From the NCBI RefSeq assembly GCF_012396615.1, contig NZ_JAAXPV010000003.1:1-64000 (forward strand): 64,000 bases of DNA, read 5' to 3'. The notes beneath the pieces were generated by a model. The model did not search any database. It was not told where the DNA came from and was given only the letters and a program-made list of their open reading frames with translations. The position numbers and the translations under genes are program-made. The stretch comes from Rothia terrae (GTDB lineage: Bacteria; Actinomycetota; Actinomycetes; Actinomycetales; Micrococcaceae). This document shows positions 18,641-28,455 of the stretch, piece by piece (position 1 is the stretch's first letter; every line of letters begins with the position of its first letter).

Positions 18641-19536
18641 TGACCGCACAAGTACTGCCCGAAACCCCGCTTCAAGAAGAAGTAAAAAACTCGGCCCCGC
18701 GTCGTCGCATCCGCAAGTCAACCAGCTCAGCGTGGATTAAGACGCTACTTCTTGCACTGTGCTCACTCACTGTCTTGCTGCCCTTCTTGGTCGCAGTCTT
18801 GATGGCTTTCAAAACGACGGATCAAGCAATCCTCAACCAGGCTTTTGCTCTGCCTAAGCCCTGGAGTATTGAAGGATTCAAAGAGGCATGGACACTGACC
18901 AACTTTCCCCGTACTTTCGCGGTATCTGTTCTTATCACGGTCTTCACCGTACTGTTCTCAGTACTGGTCAGCGCCATGGCGTCCTATGCTATCGCTCGTA
19001 ACTGGAAGCGCAAGTTCTTCCGCTTCTCTAGCTACTACCTCATGGCAGCAATGTTTCTGCCCTTCCCCGTGCTGGCACTGTCGCAGGTAAAACTCTCCGG
19101 TTATGTGGGGCTCGATAACCCCGTCGGCGTTATCCTGTTGCACGTCATGTTTGGGTTGTCCTTCAACGTCCTGCTTTTCACCGCTTTTATTCGTTCACTT
19201 CCCGAAGAACTAGAAGAAAGCGCTCGAATGGACGGCGCGTCTCCGTGGCGTACCTTCTGGACCATTATTTTTCCGCTCATGCTCCCCATGAGCGCGACTG
19301 TGGCTATCTTTGCGATGCTGTCATCATGGAATGACTTTATGATGCCGTCCATGATTATCGCGGATCCCAGCTTGCAGACATTGCCTGTAGTACAAAAGAT
19401 GTTCCAGACTCAGTTCTCTAATAACTACAACGTGTCGTTCGCTTCGTACCTGCTAGCGATGGCACCGTCTATTGTTGCTTACATTTTTACCCAGAAATGG
19501 GTGATGTCTGGTCTTACCCAGGGCGCTGTAAAGTAA
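18640..19536 (+). CDS. sugar ABC transporter permease, MalG type
   Basis: A 298-residue permease with a cytosolic basic N-terminus (about 28 residues) and six membrane helices. Its EAA loop reads EESARMDGASPWRTFWTII. It pairs with the preceding permease to form the channel. It is followed after 31 bases by the GH13 gene, so binding protein, both permeases and glucosidase form one operon. Confidence 0.92.
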   Translation: MTAQVLPETPLQEEVKNSAPRRRIRKSTSSAWIKTLLLALCSLTVLLPFLVAVLMAFKTTDQAILNQAFALPKPWSIEGFKEAWTLTNFPRTFAVSVLITVFTVLFSVLVSAMASYAIARNWKRKFFRFSSYYLMAAMFLPFPVLALSQVKLSGYVGLDNPVGVILLHVMFGLSFNVLLFTAFIRSLPEELEESARMDGASPWRTFWTIIFPLMLPMSATVAIFAMLSSWNDFMMPSMIIADPSLQTLPVVQKMFQTQFSNNYNVSFASYLLAMAPSIVAYIFTQKWVMSGLTQGAVK

Positions 19537-19567
19537 ATTTTCCACACAACACTATCTAGGAGAGACA

Positions 19568-21253
19568 GTGACTCAACCCAAGGATTTCAACGGCGAAACC
19601 CCGCTTGGCATTGACCCCGACTGGTGGCGTCAGGCAGTGGTGTACCAGGTGTACCCGCGCTCTTATGCGGACGCGGACGCCAGCGGTATCGGTGACCTCA
19701 AGGGCATTACCTCACGTGTTCCCTACCTCAAAGAGCTGGGTGTGGACGCCATCTGGCTTTCACCGTTCTACCCTTCACAGCTGGCTGATGGCGGTTACGA
19801 CGTTGATGATTACCGCGATGTTGACCCCAAGATCGGCACTTTGGATGACTTCGACAAAATGTCGGCTGCTCTCAAGGAGGCTGGTATCAAGCTGATTGTT
19901 GATATTGTGCCTAACCACACCTCTAATCAGCACGAATGGTTCAAGGCTGCCCTGGCGGCTGGCCCCGGTTCCCCCGAGCGTGACCGTTACATCTTCCGCG
20001 AAGGTAAGGGTGAAAACGGTGAAGAACCACCGAGCGACTGGGTCTCAATCTTCGGTGGTCCCGCATGGGAACGCGTCGAGGATGGCCAGTGGTACCTGCA
20101 CCTCTTCGCCCCCGAACAGCCTGACCTCAACTGGAACAACCCCGACGTCCACGAGGACTTCAAAAAGACCTTCCGTTTCTGGTCAGACCGCGGCGTGGAG
20201 GGCTTCCGCATCGACGTTGCGCACGGTTGCGCTAAAGGCGATATGTGGGGCGACCTTCCCAGCGAGGCTGAGCTTCTTGCCATGCCCAAAGATGGTAACC
20301 ACCCCATCTGGGATCGCGACGACGTCCACGACATCTATAAGGAGTGGCGTGAGGTCTTCAACGAGTACAACCCGCCGCGCACCGCTGTGGCTGAGGCGTG
20401 GGTTGAGACCGACCGACGCCCACCATACGCATCACCCGAAGAACTGGGTCAGGCGTTCAACTTCGACCTTCTTTCAGCGCGTTTCGATGCGGGCGAATTC
20501 AAGAAGATTGTCACCGATAACCTTGAGCTTTCTGCCAAGTCGGGTTCATCATCTACCTGGGTGCTGTCTAACCACGACGTGGTGCGCCATGCAACGCGCT
20601 ACGGTCTTGCTATCGACCCCGAGAAGACGAATGAGCAGGTAGCTCGCGAATGGCTTCTAGCGGGCGGTAGCGAGGATCAGCTCGACCGCGAACTGGGTGA
20701 AAAGCGCGCTCGCGCAGCTACCCTCTTTGAGTTGGCTCTGCCCGGTTCCGCCTACCTCTATCAGGGTGAAGAGCTCGGTTTGCACGAGGTTGCTGACATC
20801 CCTGATGCTGAGCGTCAGGACCCCACTTTCTTCCGCTCACCCGGCGTCAACATCGGTCGTGACGGCTGCCGCGTGCCCCTGCCGTGGACGCGCGAAGGCA
20901 GTTCCTTCGGTTTCGGTGAGGCTAAGGCACATCTGCCTCAGCCGGCATGGTTCGGTGATTACTCTGTCGAGGCGCAGGAGTCGGACGCCGCGTCCACCCT
21001 CAACCTCTACCGTGTGGCCCTTAAGGCGCGACGTGAGTTGCAGACTACCGAGGGGCTGGAATGGCTGGAATCCGGTAGTGAGGACGCGTTGGCTTTCCGT
21101 CGTCCCAACGGCTGGGTGAATTTCACCAACTTCGGTAATGAGCCCGTGCAACTGCCCGCTGAGCTTGCCGTAGGTGAGTTAAAGGTGGCGTCCGCGGACG
21201 TCAGCGGCGATATTGTGCCCGGCGCGACGACGGTTTGGCTGAAGCTGAGCTAG
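19568..21253 (+). CDS. GH13 alpha-glucosidase
   Basis: A 561-residue cytosolic glycoside hydrolase family 13 enzyme of the oligo-1,6-glucosidase/alpha-glucosidase type. Residues: nucleophile Asp in GFRIDVAHG (about 215), acid/base Glu in AVAEAWVE (about 276), and transition-state Asp in LSNHDVVRH (about 337). It hydrolyses alpha-glucosides brought in by the ABC importer to glucose. The start is GTG with an AGGAGAGA ribosome site. Specificity (maltose, isomaltose, sucrose, trehalose) cannot be fixed from sequence alone. Confidence 0.9.
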   Translation: MTQPKDFNGETPLGIDPDWWRQAVVYQVYPRSYADADASGIGDLKGITSRVPYLKELGVDAIWLSPFYPSQLADGGYDVDDYRDVDPKIGTLDDFDKMSAALKEAGIKLIVDIVPNHTSNQHEWFKAALAAGPGSPERDRYIFREGKGENGEEPPSDWVSIFGGPAWERVEDGQWYLHLFAPEQPDLNWNNPDVHEDFKKTFRFWSDRGVEGFRIDVAHGCAKGDMWGDLPSEAELLAMPKDGNHPIWDRDDVHDIYKEWREVFNEYNPPRTAVAEAWVETDRRPPYASPEELGQAFNFDLLSARFDAGEFKKIVTDNLELSAKSGSSSTWVLSNHDVVRHATRYGLAIDPEKTNEQVAREWLLAGGSEDQLDRELGEKRARAATLFELALPGSAYLYQGEELGLHEVADIPDAERQDPTFFRSPGVNIGRDGCRVPLPWTREGSSFGFGEAKAHLPQPAWFGDYSVEAQESDAASTLNLYRVALKARRELQTTEGLEWLESGSEDALAFRRPNGWVNFTNFGNEPVQLPAELAVGELKVASADVSGDIVPGATTVWLKLS

Positions 21254-21267
21254 CCCCCACCTTGCGC

Positions 21268-21339
21268 AAAAAGTTACTCCCAAAGTGCGAACGTACTGAC
21301 GCTAATGTCAGTACAAACGCACTCAGGGAGTAACTTTTT
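21268..21339. repeat. long inverted repeat, TTACTCC subfamily
   Basis: Outer arms of 14 bp (21268-21281, 21326-21339) are perfect. Inner stems GTACTGAC/GTCAGTAC and AGTGCG/CGCACT extend the hairpin to about 28 paired bases. It lies between the convergent glucosidase and nadE genes and ends in T5 on both strands, as expected of a bidirectional terminator. Related to 12953-13020. Confidence 0.75.
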
Positions 21340-21344
21340 CCAGC

Positions 21345-22169
21345 CTAAGCCTTGTACCAGGTATCTGCCGGGGTAACGGGTAGGGCACGCTTGTGGCGTG
21401 AGCGCAGGTACTTGCCTTCGAGGTTCTCGGCGGCAGCGGCATCAATCTGCTTGCCTTCAAGATAATCGTCGATCTGGTCGTAGGTGATGCCGAGCTCGTC
21501 CTCATCGGTGCGGCCGGGCGTACCGTCGAGTAGGTCTGCGGTGGGCACCTTCCCCCCCAGGCGATCCTCAGCACCGAGGGTCTTCAGTAGCAGGCGGTTT
21601 TGACGCTTGTTCAGGCCAGCCAGGGGTAGGACGTCCGCGCCGCCATCGCCGAACTTGGTGAAGAAACCGGTGATGGATTCTGCCGCGTGGTCAGTACCTA
21701 CAACGAGCAGGTTCTTTTCACCTGCAATCGCGTACTGCGCAATCATGCGGGCACGTGCTTTGACGTTGCCCTTGTTGAAGTCTGCGATGTCGCGCAGAGT
21801 TGCCTCGTTGAATGCGGATGCGAAGCCGTCGACCGCGTCACCAATATTGAAGGTGACGGTGTGCTTGGGGCGGATGAACTTGAGGGCTACCTGTGCGTCG
21901 TCTTCGTCTGCCTGGGTTTTGTAGGGTAGGCGCATGGCAACGAAGTCGACGTCGGTGCCTTCGATGGCGAGTTCTTCGACGGCGAGCTGGCAGAGTCGAC
22001 CTGCGAGGGTTGAGTCTACGCCGCCGCTGATGCCGAGCACGAAGCCCTGCGTGCCGGTTGCTTTGAGGTAGTCGCAGAGGAATCGGACGCGTTTGCGGAT
22101 TTCTTCTGCGGGGTCAACCTCAGGGTGTACGCCGAGTTCTTCGATGATTTTCTTCTGGAGTTCGCTCAT
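21345..22169 (-). CDS. nadE: ammonia-dependent NAD+ synthetase
   Basis: A 274-residue enzyme making NAD+ from deamido-NAD+, ATP and ammonia. The PP-loop SGGVDS is at residues 48-53. Length and sequence match the short, glutaminase-free class. The frame is open 34 codons upstream, but the ATG at 22169 gives the standard N-terminus ([12 protein letters not shown]). Confidence 0.94.
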   Translation of the reverse strand: MSELQKKIIEELGVHPEVDPAEEIRKRVRFLCDYLKATGTQGFVLGISGGVDSTLAGRLCQLAVEELAIEGTDVDFVAMRLPYKTQADEDDAQVALKFIRPKHTVTFNIGDAVDGFASAFNEATLRDIADFNKGNVKARARMIAQYAIAGEKNLLVVGTDHAAESITGFFTKFGDGGADVLPLAGLNKRQNRLLLKTLGAEDRLGGKVPTADLLDGTPGRTDEDELGITYDQIDDYLEGKQIDAAAAENLEGKYLRSRHKRALPVTPADTWYKA

Positions 22170-22388
22170 ATAACCATGGTAGTCCGTGTGAGCGGGGTTA
22201 TAAAACGTGAGGGCGGCTGGGTTGCTTGTAGTGAAATTGTTTCTAGGCAGTAAGGACGCGGTCTCCTCCACTGCGCTGGTAGGGGCCCGGTAGAGCCAGC
22301 TCTACTCTTTGGGCTTACCCCTGTTGGGCGCGGTTTGGCGCCGATAGACTGGATACATCAGATGTAGTTCCCATGAAAGAGAAGAGCA

Positions 22389-23039
22389 ATGAGCACCTCG
22401 CCCAACCCGGAAAATCCTAATTTCGATAACGAAAACCGCGAAAATAGTGCGGGGCAGAACCCCTACGGTAGCTACCGTCATTCAGAGAACCAGCAGGGCC
22501 AGCGTCAGCAGCCGCGCCAGCTGAATGAGCAGCCCGGCCAGTTTACTCAGCAGCCCGGCAACGTTGGCTTTGGCGGCCAGCAGGGCTATGGGCAGCCTCA
22601 CCACGGCCAGTTCAACCAGAACGCCGGTTTTGGCGGTCAGCAGCAGACTTTTGACGCTTACGGTAATCCCATTCCGTCGGATGCCAAGATGATTGCGGTG
22701 CTCTCGCATCTTTCATCCTTGGTGGCTACGGTTCTCAGCGCGACGTTCTTGAGCTTTGTGGCACCGCTGATTTTCTGGTTTATTTACAAGGATAAGCCGG
22801 GGTACGCGTTTGTGCGCGTGGCATCCGCCGGTGCCTTTAACTTCAACTTCACCATGTGGGTGATCAACATGGCGGCGTGGCTGGTTATCGTGATTACTTT
22901 CGGTATTGCAGCTGTCTTTATGTGGATTGTTTTCTTAGCAACTACCATCGCGATGCTGGTCTTCCATATCATTGCGGCGGTTAAGGCTAATAACGGCGAG
23001 GTCTACAACTATCCCATGCAGATTCGCATCCTCAAGTAG
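22389..23039 (+). CDS. DUF4870 membrane protein
   Basis: A 216-residue protein. Residues 1-95 are disordered and rich in Gln, Asn, Gly and Pro, with repeated QQPG and FGGQQ. Residues about 100-216 form the DUF4870 domain with three membrane helices (MIAVLSHLSSL, then FNFTMWVINMAAW). Function unknown in the family. It stands alone, with an AAAGAGAAG ribosome site. Confidence 0.85.
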   Translation: MSTSPNPENPNFDNENRENSAGQNPYGSYRHSENQQGQRQQPRQLNEQPGQFTQQPGNVGFGGQQGYGQPHHGQFNQNAGFGGQQQTFDAYGNPIPSDAKMIAVLSHLSSLVATVLSATFLSFVAPLIFWFIYKDKPGYAFVRVASAGAFNFNFTMWVINMAAWLVIVITFGIAAVFMWIVFLATTIAMLVFHIIAAVKANNGEVYNYPMQIRILK

Positions 23040-23057
23040 CTAGCTCTGTGTAAACAC

Positions 23058-23104
23058 AAGGAGGCGTGGTGTCTTCTCTTCAGGAGAGGACGCCGCGCCC
23101 CCTT
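23058..23104 (+). terminator. hairpin terminator after DUF4870 gene
   Basis: Imperfect GC-rich stem (AAGGAGGCG... pairing with ...CGCCCCCTT) whose right arm contains AGGACGC. U-tract weak. Confidence 0.6.
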
Positions 23105-23126
23105 GGTATTGGGGCTCTTTAGCGTT

Positions 23127-24317
23127 TTACTTAGCAGTATAAAGTTGCTGAGCTTCCTTATTTTTGATCTGAATCTGCTGAGCCGACGGTAGTGGGCTTT
23201 CTAAATCATCAAAACTATAAGTGCGCGTGAGGTCGGTAGGAACCTTCCAACGCGTACCTGTATCTGCGAGCGAACCGTGTTTTACATCGTAGTACCCGAC
23301 TTTTCCGCTCAGTGCAATACCACGTGCCCCGTGCATCGATCCCACCAAATGATGGTGAAAGCGAGTCGTCAACCATACCTGATGGGGTGCAAATCTAAAC
23401 CCTGAACGCCAGAAATGTGCAAAGGGGATAAACCCATTATCCTCAGAAATGTATTCGCGAAGCGATGCGTAACCAGCGTAATCATCGCCTGGAATTGCTT
23501 CAACGTAGAAAGTCTTTTCGCGTGGAATGCCTAGTTTCTCGATTTGAGCTTTGGCATACGAAATCAGCTGGGTATGAGCATTTTCATCCAAGGCATCATT
23601 CTGGATGCAGATATATAGCTCTGATTCTTCTGGTGTATAACTCTGCTCAGAAAAAGTGGGAACTCCGGTTACGAGATAAGCATCGTCGTAACCGCGCGCT
23701 ATTCCCAGACTGTCTGCGCTTGCCTGATCTCTTACACTGACGTACTCAAAGTCATGAAAGTCTTCAGGAACTCGGGGCATTAAACCTTGTCCAGTAGCAA
23801 GCAGGCGTGCTCCGGAGATTTCACGGGCAGCACGCATCGCATCTACCAGCAGGGTATTCTCCTGCCAGATAGCGTTGACGAACCCACCTCCTAATAAGTG
23901 AATCGTTGTGGCTTCTCGTAGTTCCAAGAGACCAACATCGAATTTAGGAGACCCCAAATCTCTGACCAGCTCAGCTGGAGTGCGGTTTAATCCGTGAACA
24001 TGTTCGTGGATAGCTCGAAAAAGAGTATTAGTGATGTGAAGACGAGGATGTATTCCCTTAAGAAGTGAGGCAACTGTACCAGGTTCTCGCACGTCTAACC
24101 AAACATCAACATCTGGGTGATGTTCTGCTAAAAAATGTAGCCAACGAGCAGCTATGAGTTCATCACCGTAGTTGGGAAAACCAGCCATGGAGATCAAATA
24201 GACAGGACCTTCAAAGGAAGACTCGGGTACGACTTGTGCCTGGGTAGATGCGGATTTTAGTCCGAGAACTTTGGAGAACATAGTGTGAATTTTACTCAGA
24301 AAACAGGGGACGAACAT
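23127..24317 (-). CDS. polysaccharide pyruvyl transferase family protein
   Basis: A 396-residue protein of the PF04230 type (CsaB-like), which transfers pyruvate from PEP to sugars of cell-wall or capsular polymers. It shows the N-terminal GFPNYGDELIAARW motif (family pattern GxxNxGDE), a glycine-rich HLLGGGFVN segment, and the C-terminal TTRFHHHL. It lies just downstream of a subtilase bearing SLH repeats, whose ligand in other bacteria is pyruvylated wall polysaccharide. The start is uncertain: ATG 24317 abuts the upstream terminator, while ATG 24281 is an equal candidate; neither has a strong ribosome site. Confidence 0.8.
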   Translation of the reverse strand: MFVPCFLSKIHTMFSKVLGLKSASTQAQVVPESSFEGPVYLISMAGFPNYGDELIAARWLHFLAEHHPDVDVWLDVREPGTVASLLKGIHPRLHITNTLFRAIHEHVHGLNRTPAELVRDLGSPKFDVGLLELREATTIHLLGGGFVNAIWQENTLLVDAMRAAREISGARLLATGQGLMPRVPEDFHDFEYVSVRDQASADSLGIARGYDDAYLVTGVPTFSEQSYTPEESELYICIQNDALDENAHTQLISYAKAQIEKLGIPREKTFYVEAIPGDDYAGYASLREYISEDNGFIPFAHFWRSGFRFAPHQVWLTTRFHHHLVGSMHGARGIALSGKVGYYDVKHGSLADTGTRWKVPTDLTRTYSFDDLESPLPSAQQIQIKNKEAQQLYTAK

Positions 24318-24323
24318 GGTAAG

Positions 24324-24360
24324 AGGGTGGTCTTAACGGTTTTGCCGTTGAGACCACCCT
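24324..24360 (-). terminator. hairpin terminator of the subtilase gene
   Basis: Sixteen-bp arms (24324-24339, 24345-24360) with one mismatch and a 5-nt loop, just downstream of the subtilase stop and directly before the pyruvyltransferase start. Read-through would be needed for co-transcription. Confidence 0.7.
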
Positions 24361-24389
24361 TCTTAACTTTGCGTTTGGTTCAGTAAGTT

Positions 24390-27300
24390 CTATTTGTTGT
24401 TGAGAACTTGCTGATCAAAGCGGAAGATGAATGCGGCCATCTGACCACGTTCAATGGATGCAGAAGGACGGTACGTGCCGTCGTCCCAGCCGTTGGCGAT
24501 GCCCTGTGAATGCATCCACGCGATTTCTTTGTAGAAGACGTAGTCAGTGGGTACGTCCTTGAACGGTGAGGTTGCCGGTGGGGTGTACTGTGGTGATCCT
24601 GCCATGCGGTAGAAGAATGCTGCCATTTGGCCACGTTCTACTGACGCAGCGGGGTGGAAGGTGCCGTCGTCCCAGCCGTTGGCGATGCCCTGTGAATGCA
24701 TCCACGCGATTTCTTTGTAGAAGACATAGTCAGTGGGTACGTCCTTGAACGGTGAGGTTGCCGGTGGGGTGTACTGTGGTGATCCTGCCATACGGTAGAA
24801 GAAAGCTGCCATTTGGCCACGTTCTACTGACGCAGCGGGACGGAAGGTGCCATCGCTCCAACCGGTAGTGATGCCGCGGCTTGCCAACCAGGAAATCTCG
24901 TTGTAGAACACATAGTCCTTGGGAACGTCGGTAAAGCGAGCGTCCTGAATCTTGATGACGCTGGTCTTGCCAACGCCTACAACCTGAGCCTTAGCGCCGT
25001 CCTCACCTGCATGGATACCGGAGAGATCACCGGTCGCATTATGCATGTGCAGGAACAGAGCCTTGGTGTCGTGCTGTGAGTTACCGAAAGCAACCAGGCT
25101 GGTTTCGGGAGCATCAACGAACAGTGAGCCATTCACGTTCTTATCCGCACCGAATGCGAGTTCCGGATTGACGGGGTTGTAAGAGACCCAGTCAGTGCCT
25201 TCAAAGTCACCCTGCTGTGCCCAGCTGGATGAGAAGACCTTGTAGCGGAAGTTCTGAGCCTGCTCATCGGTAATGCCCAGCTTGTCGTACTGGACGGGCA
25301 GAACCATCGCGTTGGAGTCCATGGTGTTGGTGTCAATATCGCCAAATGAGCCGTTGAGAGGCTGTAGGTCTACGATGTCGAACTTACCCTCTGCGTTGCG
25401 CTTGTGCAGCTCAACTACGGGGTAATCAAGACCGGTGACGCGTGAGGTAATAGCGAAGAAGTCTGCCTGACCGTCATTGTCGATATCGATATCAATCTCG
25501 TAGCCGAAGTTGGGGTTTACGGTGTCCCAGTTACCCCATGAGGTGAGACCGAAGTTCACGAACGCGGGCTGATCCTTGACGCCCGCTGCACGCTGTGCCG
25601 GGATGGTGGAGTTAGCGCCTGCGTACTGCAGATCTGCTGCCTGAGCTGAAGGAATCGGAAGCTTGCCGGTAGGAATACGCGGGCTTTCGATGCCGAGCTG
25701 GAAGGCGCCCAGTGCTGATACGTAGCCGTTCTGGTTGAGTGATGAGCCTGCAAGCTTTACCTTTGCAACCTCTTCATCGGTAGCGAAGTTAATCTTGCTG
25801 TCTTCAACCTTCATGTCAGAGACCGGCTTGGGCGCAATCTGAACGGGAGTGCGCAGCTGCAAGTCGCCGTCGGTCAGAATCAAACGGCTTGAGACGGTTG
25901 AAATGTACTGGCGTGCCTCGTCCAACTGTTTTTCTTCGGTGGAAGCGTCAAGCTGCTTTGCGAGCTTGGAGCCGTCGATAGTTGCAGTCAGAGTGATTTC
26001 AGCGGAGGAGTGCGCACCCACGCTCACCGATGAGGGAGCTGAGATGCTTACGCCTTCCAGGCTGGAGCTGTCTGCCAGCTTGACCTCAAAGGTGCGTGCG
26101 TTATCACCGCGGTTTTCAACGGTGACCTTGCGGGTCAGGGTAGTGGTGTCGCCGTGAGCTACCTCAGCTACGCCGAAGGAGGTTGAAACCTGCTCGGGGC
26201 GGTCTGAGTTGTAGAGGAAGACATCGTCGTTGATAGCTGCCAATGCGTCGATGCGACCCGAGCCTACGCGCTCAACAGAGAATACATCGCCTTCATCGTC
26301 CACGAGATCGTGGTTAGCGGTGTTCATGATTGCTGCCTTGATGTTGGCAGGTGAGTAGTCGCGGTGTGCCTCAAGAACCAGTGCGGCAACACCCGCTACG
26401 TGCGGGGACGCCATAGAGGTACCGGTCATGACGGCGGGGTCTGAGCCACCTGCAACGCCTGCTGACTTAATGGAGGTGCCGGGTGCTGCAACGTCGGGCT
26501 TGGTAAAGCCCTGTGAACCGTGCTGGCCGCGTGAAGTTGAGGGATTCAAGGTGTCGCGTGCGCCGGTCTCAACAGCAACGGTTGACTGCCAATCGGCGTT
26601 GAGCTGGATCTTAGCTCCGCCCTGCTTGACGGCTTCACGAACCTTCTCGGCGCTATCGGAATTGATGCGTACGCCGGGAATGGTGGTGTTGCCAGCGATG
26701 CCGGAATCCTCAAGCTTCACCTGTGATGCTAGAACGACGCCCTTACCGCCTGCTGCCTCAATGTGGTCAAAGCGAACCTTTGAACCGCAGGGGAAGTCAC
26801 CGGTCTCATCTGACCAGTCAATGAAGACCCACTTGCCCGCAAAATCAGTACCGTCGGGGTACGCATCGCAAGCGTAGGGGTTCTCGGGAGTGGTCATGAC
26901 GATTTCGCCGGTCAGCTGATCTTCGGTTGCAGAACCGTAGTCGAAGTTCGCGCTGTAGTCACCAACAACGTCACCGAGCCCCTTGGGCGCAAGAATCTTT
27001 GCCTTGTCACCGTAAGCGTAAGAGCCAATGGAGTTTGCAACGGTTAGCGATGAAATGGTGTTACCGGGGGTACCCAGAATGTTGTAGGTATCGCCTTCGC
27101 CGTTGTAACCGTTAGCGTTACCTGCTGCAATAACGGACAGAGTGCCGTTGCGGTAGAGGGCATCCACGATTGCGTTTTCGGGATCATCAACAGAACCGAA
27201 GTCTGAACCGAGGGACAGGTTGACGATGTCTGCACGGTCTGAGAAGTCGCCGTCACCGTTGGGGTCAAGCGCCATATCCAGTGCCTGGCCGGTGAGGTTG

Positions 27301-28274
27301 GTTGAACCTTCACAACCAAAGACGCGGAAGCTCATGAGCTGCGCCTCAGGTGCTGAACCCGGGCCAATCTTCATGTCTTTGACCTGCTCTGCGGTGAGCT
27401 TGGTGTAATCGCCCTTGAAGGTGGTGCCGTCAGCGTTGACGCCGTAACCAGCGGTGGTGCCTGCAACGTGAGTGCCGTGGCCACCAAGTTCACAGTCAAG
27501 AGGGTTGCTGTCGGGCTGAGGAGCCTTGTCAGCCTGTTCAGCGTCGTAATCATCGCCGGCAAGATCGTAGCCACCCACGAACTTTTCGGGGTCGTAAAGC
27601 TTGCTGTCGGCAGCAGGCATATCCTTAGATGCCTTAGCTGCCTTGTACGCCTCATCGGTGCCCGGGCCACCAAAATCAGCGTGAGTGTAGTCAAGGCCGG
27701 AGTCAATCACTGCTACCTTGACGTCCTTACCGGTGTGGCCGGTCTGAGTCCAAGTATCAATAGCCTTGGTGTCGATGACGGTGCCACCGTTGCTGCGCTT
27801 TTTGGGAATGATGCGGGCAATATGCTCAACATCGCTGCGTCCTGCAAGATCGCGCAGTGCCTGCGCATCGCCCTGAAGTGCCACGCCGCGCACGGTGTTG
27901 TGCGTGGTATAGAGAACCTCAGAGTTTGCCTGATCAGAAACCTGAGCGGCCTGGGATTCCACTGCCTTTTCAATGGACTGCGCCTGTGCAGTTGCCTTGA
28001 CGGGTTCTGACTTGCCTTGGCGAACATTCGCGGGCTGCGTTGCCTCGAATGCGCCGCTGCCTTTGAAGGTGACGAACACGGCTACCTGGCCGGATGCGTC
28101 CTTCAAATTGCCGCTGACCTTAGACGTTGCAGGGTTGGTGACGGTGGGGGTTGCCTTGCTCAAATCCAGCGCCTGAGCAGCGGGGAAGGCTGCAAGCGGT
28201 AGCGCCAAGCTAAGACCCAAAGCCGTGGACGTGCATGCACGCACAAACTTCTTGCGCGGTGATGTGTTTTTCAT
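24390..28274 (-). CDS. secreted subtilisin-like protease with PA domain and SLH repeats
   Basis: A 1,294-residue S8 protease. A signal peptide spans residues 1 to about 35 (AAQA). A propeptide-like region follows. The catalytic triad is Asp191 (AVIDSGLD), His266 (GHGTHVAG) and Ser about 620 (GTSMASPHVAG). A protease-associated domain with paired cysteines is inserted between His and Ser, about residues 440-560. Long beta-rich C-terminal domains follow, then three SLH repeats of about 62 residues (from 1114). It is probably exported and held on the cell wall. Oral Rothia secrete subtilases that degrade gluten; this resembles them in layout. ATG 28274 follows GAGGAACC; the frame is open 16 codons upstream. 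Confidence 0.92.
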   Translation of the reverse strand: MKNTSPRKKFVRACTSTALGLSLALPLAAFPAAQALDLSKATPTVTNPATSKVSGNLKDASGQVAVFVTFKGSGAFEATQPANVRQGKSEPVKATAQAQSIEKAVESQAAQVSDQANSEVLYTTHNTVRGVALQGDAQALRDLAGRSDVEHIARIIPKKRSNGGTVIDTKAIDTWTQTGHTGKDVKVAVIDSGLDYTHADFGGPGTDEAYKAAKASKDMPAADSKLYDPEKFVGGYDLAGDDYDAEQADKAPQPDSNPLDCELGGHGTHVAGTTAGYGVNADGTTFKGDYTKLTAEQVKDMKIGPGSAPEAQLMSFRVFGCEGSTNLTGQALDMALDPNGDGDFSDRADIVNLSLGSDFGSVDDPENAIVDALYRNGTLSVIAAGNANGYNGEGDTYNILGTPGNTISSLTVANSIGSYAYGDKAKILAPKGLGDVVGDYSANFDYGSATEDQLTGEIVMTTPENPYACDAYPDGTDFAGKWVFIDWSDETGDFPCGSKVRFDHIEAAGGKGVVLASQVKLEDSGIAGNTTIPGVRINSDSAEKVREAVKQGGAKIQLNADWQSTVAVETGARDTLNPSTSRGQHGSQGFTKPDVAAPGTSIKSAGVAGGSDPAVMTGTSMASPHVAGVAALVLEAHRDYSPANIKAAIMNTANHDLVDDEGDVFSVERVGSGRIDALAAINDDVFLYNSDRPEQVSTSFGVAEVAHGDTTTLTRKVTVENRGDNARTFEVKLADSSSLEGVSISAPSSVSVGAHSSAEITLTATIDGSKLAKQLDASTEEKQLDEARQYISTVSSRLILTDGDLQLRTPVQIAPKPVSDMKVEDSKINFATDEEVAKVKLAGSSLNQNGYVSALGAFQLGIESPRIPTGKLPIPSAQAADLQYAGANSTIPAQRAAGVKDQPAFVNFGLTSWGNWDTVNPNFGYEIDIDIDNDGQADFFAITSRVTGLDYPVVELHKRNAEGKFDIVDLQPLNGSFGDIDTNTMDSNAMVLPVQYDKLGITDEQAQNFRYKVFSSSWAQQGDFEGTDWVSYNPVNPELAFGADKNVNGSLFVDAPETSLVAFGNSQHDTKALFLHMHNATGDLSGIHAGEDGAKAQVVGVGKTSVIKIQDARFTDVPKDYVFYNEISWLASRGITTGWSDGTFRPAASVERGQMAAFFYRMAGSPQYTPPATSPFKDVPTDYVFYKEIAWMHSQGIANGWDDGTFHPAASVERGQMAAFFYRMAGSPQYTPPATSPFKDVPTDYVFYKEIAWMHSQGIANGWDDGTYRPSASIERGQMAAFIFRFDQQVLNNK
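24393..24935 (-). repeat. three SLH-repeat units, 186-bp period
   Basis: The 3' end of the subtilase gene holds three tandem units of 62 codons (last one shortened). The second unit (about 24564-24749) and the third (24393-24563) are almost identical at the DNA level, implying recent duplication or gene conversion. Each unit carries the SLH pattern FKDVP..FYKEI, G(I/T)..GW.DGT, and VERGQMAAF. Confidence 0.85.
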
Positions 28275-28455
28275 ATGGGTTCCTCGGGGAGTTTCCAAAG
28301 TGGATGTGGTGATATAGTTCACTCACTATTTAGTGGTATGTGTCACCGCTCTGTCAAGGAATCCTGTGAAAAAATCCACCAAATGGGCAAAATGCAGTTT
28401 TCTTACGTCATGAACCTTTTGTGACAAACTGTTCCTTGACGTGCAGAAATACCGG

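Noticed and set aside
24393-24935. CRISPR-like or satellite repeat
   Set aside because: The 186-bp periodicity is in frame and encodes SLH units of the subtilase.
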